A DNA stretch of 35,957 bases from Chloroflexota bacterium (lineage in GTDB: Bacteria; Chloroflexota; UBA11872): positions 1 to 35,957 of the forward strand of contig JAPPLN010000047.1 in the NCBI GenBank assembly GCA_028874175.1, written 5' to 3'. Positions 30,607-35,957 of the stretch are shown here, in pieces. The notes beneath the pieces were generated by a model. That model had not been told where the DNA came from. It saw only the letters and a list, made by a program, of their open reading frames with translations, and did no database searches. The first letter of the stretch is position 1. The number at the start of each line of letters is the position of its first letter. Position numbers and translations under genes: made by a program.

Positions 30607-32235
30607 TCAGGACTCTGCGGGCTTTTCCCTACCACCCATCGGCCCCGGCCCCCGCCCCCGCAACGGCACCTCCCGCAGAAAAATCGTCACCACAAAGGCA
30701 ATCGCCAGCGCCACCGCCACCACCACAAACACCGCACTGATCGCTGAGGCCAGCGTCTCCCGCAGCGCCGCCAGCAACTGGTCCAGCACCGCCGCCCCCT
30801 CCGGCCCACGTTCGGCGAAGCCTGCTCGCAGCGCCTCCAGCGCCTGTGGATTCACCAGCGCCTGCGGGTTCTCCTCCATCCGCGCCAGCTGATCCGCCGG
30901 CACCGCCTGCCGGATCGCCGGGGGCAGCGAGTCCTGCAGGCCCGCGGCAAACCGGTTCGCCATGAACGACCCCAGCACCGCCAGTCCCAGGGCGCCCCCG
31001 ATCGACCGGTAGAACTGCGTCGCCGACGTCACCGCCCCCAGCTGGCCCATTGGCGCGGCGTTCTGCACGGCGATCGTGAAGCTCGGAAACGTCATGCCCA
31101 GCCCCAGCCCCGTCAACATGATGCTGGCCACCGCCTGTCCAAAGGACGTGTCGGCCATCATTCGCGAGGTCATCACCACGCCGCCGGTCATGATCCCGAT
31201 CCCGATCAGTCCCTGCAGCCGGTAATGCCCGCCCAGCCGCGACAGCGCCTGTCCCGACAGCGCCGCCGCCACCACCATGCTCATCATCATTGGCGTCATG
31301 AACGATCCGCTGCTCGTGGCGGAAGCCCCCAGCACCCCCTGGAAAAACAACGGGATAAAGATGATGGAGCCGAACATCGCGAATCCCGTGATGAACACCG
31401 CGACCAGCGAGATGCTGACGACCGGGTTCGAGTAGATCCCCAGCGGCATGATCGGATCCGCCGCCCGCCGCTCCACCAGCACGAATATCACCGTCATCAC
31501 GGCCGCGAAAACCAGGATCCCCACGATCTGCAGCGACAGCCATTCGAATTGCACCCCGGCCAACGACAGCCCGATTAGCAATGGCACAACCACCAGCACC
31601 AGCAGCCCCATCCCCGCGTAGTCCAGCTGGAACGTTCGCTTCTCCGGCCGCGTGTTTGGGAAGAACCTGATGAACAGCGCGATCACCGGCAGCCCCAGCG
31701 GCACGTTCACGTAGAACACCCAGTTCCACGAGAGCGAGTCGGTAATGAAACCGCCCAGCGTCGGACCAATCACCGACGACAGGCCGAACACGGCGGCGAC
31801 AATGCCCTGGTACTTCCCGCGCTCCGCCGGCGGAAACAGGTCGCCCACCGTCGTAAACGACAGCGCCATCATGCTCCCGCCGCCGATGCCCTGGATGGCC
31901 CTGAAGGCGATCAACTGATCCATCGACTGGCTCACCCCCGCCAGCACCGAGCCCACCAGGAACACCACGATCCCGCCCAGGAAAAACGCCTTCCGCCCAT
32001 ACAGGTCCGACAACCGCCCCACGATTGGCACCGTCGTCGTCGACGCCACCAGGTACGCCGTCGTCACCCACGTGAACCGGTCGAACCCGCCCAAATCCGC
32101 AATGATCCGCGGCATCGCCGTGCTCACCACCGTCTGATCCAGCGACGCCAGAAACAACGCCAGCATCAACCCACCCATCGTCAACACCACCTGCCGCCGC
32201 GGCAGCGCGGCCTGCACCGCTGGGTTGCTGTCCAT
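30607..32235 (-). CDS. MFS transporter, DHA2 (EmrB/QacA, 14-TM) family
   Basis: A 542-aa drug:H+ antiporter-2 family exporter. LASLDQTVVSTAMPRIIADL (29-48) is the typical TM1 motif D1 with its Asp, VGRLSDLYGRK is motif A between TM2 and TM3, and GPTLGGFI is motif C in TM5 that marks antiporters. About 14 hydrophobic helices are spread over the length, with a large periplasmic loop near residues 435-500 before the last helix. It probably exports hydrophobic or cationic compounds across the inner membrane; no EmrA-type partner is encoded nearby. It starts after the 442-bp repeat-rich gap. No regulator gene is adjacent. Confidence 0.92.
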   Translation of the reverse strand: MDSNPAVQAALPRRQVVLTMGGLMLALFLASLDQTVVSTAMPRIIADLGGFDRFTWVTTAYLVASTTTVPIVGRLSDLYGRKAFFLGGIVVFLVGSVLAGVSQSMDQLIAFRAIQGIGGGSMMALSFTTVGDLFPPAERGKYQGIVAAVFGLSSVIGPTLGGFITDSLSWNWVFYVNVPLGLPVIALFIRFFPNTRPEKRTFQLDYAGMGLLVLVVVPLLIGLSLAGVQFEWLSLQIVGILVFAAVMTVIFVLVERRAADPIMPLGIYSNPVVSISLVAVFITGFAMFGSIIFIPLFFQGVLGASATSSGSFMTPMMMSMVVAAALSGQALSRLGGHYRLQGLIGIGIMTGGVVMTSRMMADTSFGQAVASIMLTGLGLGMTFPSFTIAVQNAAPMGQLGAVTSATQFYRSIGGALGLAVLGSFMANRFAAGLQDSLPPAIRQAVPADQLARMEENPQALVNPQALEALRAGFAERGPEGAAVLDQLLAALRETLASAISAVFVVVAVALAIAFVVTIFLREVPLRGRGPGPMGGREKPAES

Positions 32236-32677
32236 CAGTAGGTCTGCCCCATGGGACTCATCGGCATCGATTCACCACCGGCCGGCAATCTCCATTCGTG
32301 TGCACGAAAGGCGAGCGGCCCGGCCCTCGCGTGATTCCCCAGCCGGGCGGAGTTTGGAAAGCGATGCTACCGGCCCCACGGCCGAGAGACCGCTACAAAT
32401 CCCCGTGGTCCTCGAACTCGCGGACGCTTCTTCTGACTACTTTCGGGGGAAAGCAACGGTGCTGGGTGTCAATCTAATCGAGTGGACGCGAGTCTTTCCC
32501 CTCTCCTGGGGGAGAGGCAGACTCGGCCGTCTTCGGCCGAATTCGGTGAGGGGTCTTCAGGGCAACCAGCTTCGGGTTTCGCAAAAGCCTAGGCTCGGAG
32601 CGGGCTGGGGTGAGGGGCTTCCCGGCAGCCGCCCCCGGGCTGCGCCTAGGTCTCGCCGAGGGAATGTCCTGCTGCGC
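32236..32677. other. 442-bp intergenic region between the MFS exporter and ThDP enzyme genes
   Basis: I see no coding sequence here in either direction. The region must hold the exporter promoter and the 3' end of the ThDP enzyme transcript. It has several hairpins (32500-32517, 32523-32540, 32625-32643) and a 12-bp direct repeat, listed separately. The composition resembles dispersed palindromic intergenic repeats of the CCCTCTCC...GGTGAGGGG kind. Confidence 0.6.
32500..32540. repeat. Pair of adjacent hairpins, REP-like
   Basis: CCTCTCC-TGGG-GGAGAGG (32500-32517) is followed 5 nt later by TCGGCCG-TCTT-CGGCCGA (32523-32540) and then TTCGGTGAGGGG. Two tight stems with 4-nt loops in a row are typical of bacterial dispersed palindromic elements. 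A further GGGGTGAGGGGCTTCC nearby (about 32607-32622) echoes the same consensus. Either hairpin could also end transcription. Confidence 0.55.
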
Positions 32678-32682
32678 CTAGG
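32639..32682. repeat. 12-bp direct repeat spanning the ThDP gene stop codon
   Basis: GCTGCGCCTAGG occurs at 32639-32650 and 32671-32682, 32 bp apart. The second copy includes the stop codon of the ThDP enzyme gene (32678-32680). The first is preceded by a hairpin, GCAGCC-N7-GGCTGC (32625-32643). The copies may be a duplication left by insertion or slippage at the gene end. Confidence 0.5.
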
Positions 32683-34366
32683 AGCCGATGAGCCCTTCCT
32701 GCGGACGCACCCACGGCAGCTTCGGCAGGACGGCCATAAACTCGGCGCGCGGAAGCTGCAGATCGCCGACAGGCACGTCGATCACGACCGGCGCCTCACT
32801 CTCGAGCGCGCGCGGAAGCAGGTCCTTCAGGTCCTGCGGATCGTCCGCCCGCATGCCGACCGCCCCGAACGACTCGGTAAATGCCACGAAGTCGGGGTTA
32901 TGCAGGCCGGTCTCGTAGTCGCCGTCAAAAAACTCTTCCAGGTCGCGCGCCACATTCCCATAGGCGTCGTCCCGAAAAACGATGCTGGTGACGTTGATGC
33001 CGTACCGCACCGCCGTGGCCAGTTCCACGGCATTGAACAGGAATCCGCCGTCGCCGTTGACCGATATCACCGGGCGATCGGGATGGGCCACCTTGGCCCC
33101 CAGCGCCGTGGGGAATCCGAAACCGAGGTTGAACGAGTAGCCGGAGTCGATAAACGTCTTCGGCTCGTGCACCTGGTAGTGCGTGCGGGCGTAGTAGCCG
33201 AACTGCGTGACGTCCCAGACGATGTGGGTGTCCTCCGGAACGCTGCGTTGCATGGTCTCCAGGATCGGGTAGTGCGGTTCCTTCAGGTGGATATCCCGGT
33301 AGGCGATCAGCCGTCGCGCGGCCACGACGGCCTCGACGGGTGATGGGCGGTTCCCGGCGCCGGCTGCCTCGAGCAGCGGAAGCAGGGCCTCGATCGTGGC
33401 TTTGGCGTCGCCGTGCAGCGGGTGGGTGTTGGCCTGAACGCGCGTGAGTTCCGATTCCTCGATGTTGATATTGATCAGCGTGGCGGCCTCCCCCGCCGGA
33501 TTGCCCAGGGAAAAGCGCGTCCCGATGCCGATAACCAGGTCAGCCGCCTCCATCACCTCGAAGAGTTGGTTCATCTGGTCGAACTCGCCGTGGTGCGCGA
33601 AGCACGAGCCGTACGCCAGCGGGTGCCGATCCGGAATGGTTCCCTTGCCGCCGCAGGAGGTAACGACCGGAATCTTTGTGGCCTCGGCCAGGCGCACCAG
33701 CGCCGCCTCGGCGTCTGAACGAGCCACGCCGCCGCCCGCGTAAATGACCGGCAGCCGCGACTCCGCGATCAGCCGTGCCGCTTCACGCAGTTGTTCGTGG
33801 CTCGGGACGATCCGCGGCACCGGTGCCGGATCTAGCAACGTCACCTCGTCGCGCTCCACCCCCGCCTCGGGCGGAATCTCGATCAGCACCGGATACGGGC
33901 GGCCGCTCCGCATCTGGCGAAAGGCCTCCGTCACGGCCGGTGGAATCTCCTGCGGCGTGTTGGCCGAGTCCCGCCACTTGGTCACCGCCCCCACGATGTC
34001 TGCCTGCCCCAGGACCTCGTGGTATGTGCCCAGGCCGCTGCCGATCTGCCCCCGCGGAATCTGTCCCGCAATCGCCAGCACCGGCGACGAACGGGCGTAC
34101 GCGGTGGACAGGCCGCTGGCCGCGTTGTACACCCCCGCGCCCGGGACCACCAGCACCACCCCCGGCTTGCCGCTCACCCGGGCATAGCCGTCGGCCATGT
34201 GCGCCGCCGCCTGCTCGTGCCGCGTCGTGATCATCCGGATGCCGGGATGGTCCCGCAGCGCCGCAATGATCCCGGACATGTGGATGCCCGGAATCCCGAA
34301 GACCACGTCCACCCCCTCCCGCACGAGGGATTGAACGAGGGCCTCCCCGCCGCTCATCATGGTCAT
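32678..34366 (-). CDS. Thiamine diphosphate-dependent enzyme (acetolactate synthase-like)
   Basis: A 562-aa three-domain ThDP enzyme. RHEQAAAHMADGYAR (49-63) carries E51, which activates the cofactor. The central domain follows. GDGGFLFN (438-445) begins the C-terminal ThDP/Mg-binding motif. It resembles the catalytic subunits of acetolactate synthase, benzoylformate decarboxylase and sulfoacetaldehyde or oxalyl-CoA enzymes. No regulatory subunit gene is adjacent, so biosynthetic acetolactate synthase is not assured. Three Met codons cluster at the start; the first, with GGCGGGG 4 nt upstream, is used. It starts 12 nt after the propeller gene at 34379, so it is probably in the same operon as the two propeller paralogs. 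Confidence 0.88.
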   Translation of the reverse strand: MTMMSGGEALVQSLVREGVDVVFGIPGIHMSGIIAALRDHPGIRMITTRHEQAAAHMADGYARVSGKPGVVLVVPGAGVYNAASGLSTAYARSSPVLAIAGQIPRGQIGSGLGTYHEVLGQADIVGAVTKWRDSANTPQEIPPAVTEAFRQMRSGRPYPVLIEIPPEAGVERDEVTLLDPAPVPRIVPSHEQLREAARLIAESRLPVIYAGGGVARSDAEAALVRLAEATKIPVVTSCGGKGTIPDRHPLAYGSCFAHHGEFDQMNQLFEVMEAADLVIGIGTRFSLGNPAGEAATLININIEESELTRVQANTHPLHGDAKATIEALLPLLEAAGAGNRPSPVEAVVAARRLIAYRDIHLKEPHYPILETMQRSVPEDTHIVWDVTQFGYYARTHYQVHEPKTFIDSGYSFNLGFGFPTALGAKVAHPDRPVISVNGDGGFLFNAVELATAVRYGINVTSIVFRDDAYGNVARDLEEFFDGDYETGLHNPDFVAFTESFGAVGMRADDPQDLKDLLPRALESEAPVVIDVPVGDLQLPRAEFMAVLPKLPWVRPQEGLIGS

Positions 34367-34378
34367 CGGACCCCGCCC

Positions 34379-35830
34379 TCAGCTGCTGAAATTCAACGCG
34401 TGCAATCGCGCCGCCCCGCAGAAGTGAATCCGCAGCCGGACCGCATCCGGGCCTAGGTCATCCCAACGCCGCTCCCGCCACGTCACCGCTTCCCGCAGCC
34501 CATCACGGCTCACCGGCCGGCAATCGTCGCGGCTGAATCCCGCCAGCGGCTCGTCGCCCTCCGCCGGCAGCACCTCTACCTCCACCCAGCTCCGCAGCGG
34601 CTGCCCGTCGCTGACGTTCAGCGAGAGCCGCGCCCCCCGCTCCTCGGCCGTAAACGCCCGCGTCACCGCGTATCCCGGCGTCTCCCGGTCCACCGTCTCC
34701 AGGCACGTAAACCGGTCCCGCCCCAGCGTCGCCAACCCCATCTGCGACAGCCGCAGCGCCCCGGTGTTCCGCCAGTGCGAGTCATCCGGAATATTCCCGC
34801 CCGGCCAGCTGGTCCAGTCCTCGCCATTGCCGCAGTAGTACAGGTACATCCGGTCGTTGTGCTCCACCAGCTTGTCCGCGATCACCAGCGACCCGCTGTC
34901 CCAGTCCCCGCGCACGCCCCGCCGAATCAGCGGCTGGTGCGTCTGCACCCGGCTGAAATGCTCCCCGTCCCGGCTCACCGCCAGCCGGATGTCCGCGCAG
35001 TACATGCCGAACCGTCCGGTGCCGTTGGGTACGTACCAGCCGTATTCGTAGGGCATCACGTACTGCCCCGCGTAGGGCGCCAGCATCAGGTAGTGGTTCT
35101 CCTGCTCCGTGCTGTCGTTCGGATGCAGCACCGGGTTGTCCGCGCTCGCCGTCAGGTGCTCCAAATCCGGCCCAAAAGCAATGTGCTTCACCCGCACTCG
35201 CTCCGGCCCGTGCTTGTTGTTCGGCAACACCGCCTGCCAGATCATCTTCCAGCGCCGGCTGGCATCGGCCTCTTGCTCGTCCTTGATCAGCGCCACAATG
35301 TCCGGCGCGCCCCCGTCCCATTCCGGCAGGTCGATCTGCGCTTCTTCGGTCCAGTGAATCCCATCCGGCGAGTACCCGGCCCGGATCATCCGCTCCCTCG
35401 GCGGCCCCTTCACGATCATCTTGTAGCGCCGCGCCGGGTCGTCCTCCTCCAGGTCCTTCACCACCGGACCCCAGCCCCGCAGGCAGATGTTGTTGTCGCT
35501 GCGCCCCCGGTACTCGTGCAGGCCCAGCTTCGGCTTCTCCCAGTGGACGCCGTCATCGCTGACCGCATACCCCGTGTTCCACCAGCGCTCCACGCCCACG
35601 TCCTTGCCCGCGTACCAGCACTTGAACAGGCGCTCCTCCTCGTCATAGAGCACCGTCCGCCCCTCCCACGGCCGCGCTTGCAGCGAGTCCCACTCGTGGT
35701 GATCCCCCAGCGGCAACACCGGGTTGTTCGGATGCTTCTCCGCCTCGCACACCGTCTGCACCACGTTGTGCCGCGCCTGCACGTCCGCCAGGTCCAGGAA
35801 CACCACGCGCCGCTCACGCATCGTCGTCAT
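34379..35830 (-). CDS. Beta-propeller glycosidase-like protein with C-terminal beta domain (paralog 2)
   Basis: A 483-aa protein strongly similar to the one at 21197-22624 throughout. HPNNPVLPLG (33-42), LFKCWYAGK (68-76), YAVSDDGVHWEKPKLGL and AGYSPDGIHWTEE repeat the same segments, and the C-terminus RLRIHFCGAARLHALNF matches. It has the five-bladed propeller plan of GH32/43/130-like proteins followed by a beta domain; activity is not established. The longer frame to 35926 is not used, because the ATG at 35830 overlaps the stop of another paralog upstream (ATGA) and has no Shine-Dalgarno of its own. That implies translation by coupling. The ThDP enzyme gene follows after 12 nt. Confidence 0.8.
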   Translation of the reverse strand: MTTMRERRVVFLDLADVQARHNVVQTVCEAEKHPNNPVLPLGDHHEWDSLQARPWEGRTVLYDEEERLFKCWYAGKDVGVERWWNTGYAVSDDGVHWEKPKLGLHEYRGRSDNNICLRGWGPVVKDLEEDDPARRYKMIVKGPPRERMIRAGYSPDGIHWTEEAQIDLPEWDGGAPDIVALIKDEQEADASRRWKMIWQAVLPNNKHGPERVRVKHIAFGPDLEHLTASADNPVLHPNDSTEQENHYLMLAPYAGQYVMPYEYGWYVPNGTGRFGMYCADIRLAVSRDGEHFSRVQTHQPLIRRGVRGDWDSGSLVIADKLVEHNDRMYLYYCGNGEDWTSWPGGNIPDDSHWRNTGALRLSQMGLATLGRDRFTCLETVDRETPGYAVTRAFTAEERGARLSLNVSDGQPLRSWVEVEVLPAEGDEPLAGFSRDDCRPVSRDGLREAVTWRERRWDDLGPDAVRLRIHFCGAARLHALNFSS

Positions 35831-35957
35831 AGCAAGCTGATCCCATGCAATCGCGCCGACCCATACAGGTTCACCCGCAGCCGCACGGCCTCTTGAGGTA
35901 AGTCGGCCAGCCCCCGCTCCCGCCACTTCACCGGTTCCCGCAGCCCGTCGCGATGCA
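35827..35957 (-). CDS. C-terminal end of a further propeller-family paralog (partial)
   Basis: Forty-two in-frame codons from the window edge to a TGA encode a segment aligning with the last residues of the neighbouring protein: GLREPVKWRERGLADLP against GLREAVTWRERRWDDLG, then EAVRLRVNLYGSARLHGI against DAVRLRIHFCGAARLHAL. It is therefore the 3' end of a tandem paralog whose body lies beyond the window. Its stop overlaps the next start as ATGA. It is too short for ordinary ORF lists. Confidence 0.85.
   Translation of the reverse strand, partial: HRDGLREPVKWRERGLADLPQEAVRLRVNLYGSARLHGISLL

Noticed and set aside
30629-32071. Second minus-strand frame of 480 codons inside the MFS exporter gene
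   Set aside because: It is the out-of-frame reading of a transporter with 14 predicted helices; the product is Gly/Arg/Ala-rich with no recognisable fold.
32225-33343. Plus-strand open frame of 372 codons over the exporter/ThDP gap
   Set aside because: It runs through hairpin-rich intergenic DNA and then antisense to the ThDP enzyme; there is no family resemblance.
34775-35896. Plus-strand open frame of 373 codons opposite the propeller paralog
   Set aside because: Arg/Val/His/Pro-rich antisense product; the minus strand has a clear paralog elsewhere in the window.
1-35957. CRISPR arrays, rRNA, tRNA, transposases or integrases
   Set aside because: No regularly spaced repeats, no conserved RNA-gene sequences and no DDE or tyrosine-recombinase motifs were seen in the window.

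Overview
The window is 36 kb of G+C-rich, gene-dense bacterial DNA with no rRNA, tRNA, CRISPR array or recognisable transposase. The gene set points to an uncultivated, probably aerobic heterotroph. It includes a UbiA/UbiX/UbiD prenyl-quinone trio, a Dop-Pup-PafA locus outside the usual actinobacterial arrangement, a molybdenum hydroxylase, many SDR, amidohydrolase, aldo/keto and creatininase-type enzymes, and a family of beta-propeller proteins. This looks most like marine or sponge-associated Chloroflexota (SAR202-like) or Poribacteria-like genomes. That placement is inference from gene content only.

Layout. Positions 3-1313 (+) hold the C-terminal part of a CocE-type hydrolase. Positions 1344-8237 (all -) hold a threonine synthase-like enzyme, a flavin amine oxidase, an SDR and amidohydrolase pair overlapping by ATGA, a voltage-gated-type K+ channel, ubiX and ubiA. 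Positions 8378-9865 (+) hold a Fic-domain gene of visibly lower G+C, lying between ubiA-ubiX and ubiD and facing the other way. Positions 9893-14304 (-) hold a small helical protein overlapping ubiD, ubiD, a HAD-IIA phosphatase, a 2-hydroxyacid dehydrogenase and a FabZ-like dehydratase. A divergent MarR-type regulator (14524-15039, +) follows, with a clear sigma70-type promoter and a near-perfect CRP-like palindrome in front of it.

Positions 15228-22870 (-) run from a five-bladed propeller protein through PafA, Pup, Dop, an ornithine cyclodeaminase-like protein, a Rid protein and a 475-aa propeller protein to a small lipoprotein. The modifier Pup (58 aa, ending GGQ) lies directly between its deamidase Dop and ligase PafA. 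No proteasome subunit or ATPase is present. Positions 23020-27374 hold a lone Mo-cofactor subunit, an aldo/keto reductase, a 64-aa membrane protein (-) and an unusual creatininase-family protein.

Positions 27466-27714 (-) hold a gene that standard ORF calling misses: an 82-aa SelW-like (Rdx family) protein with an in-frame UGA exactly at the second position of its redox motif (CxxU). A plausible bacterial SECIS hairpin follows directly. I consider this the best hidden finding. Positions 27898-35957 hold another propeller protein (+), a uridine kinase-like gene, a TPR protein, a 14-TM MFS exporter, a 442-bp intergenic region rich in hairpins and repeats, a ThDP enzyme, and two propeller paralogs in tandem overlapping by ATGA. 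The second of these runs off the window end.

How the genes may work together. UbiX makes prenylated FMN for UbiD, and UbiA supplies the prenylated aromatic substrate. Dop activates Pup by deamidating its C-terminal Gln, and PafA attaches it to lysines. The propeller proteins sit beside metabolic enzymes (ThDP enzyme, Rid, cyclodeaminase), which suggests carbohydrate or small-metabolite catabolism, but their substrates cannot be read from sequence.
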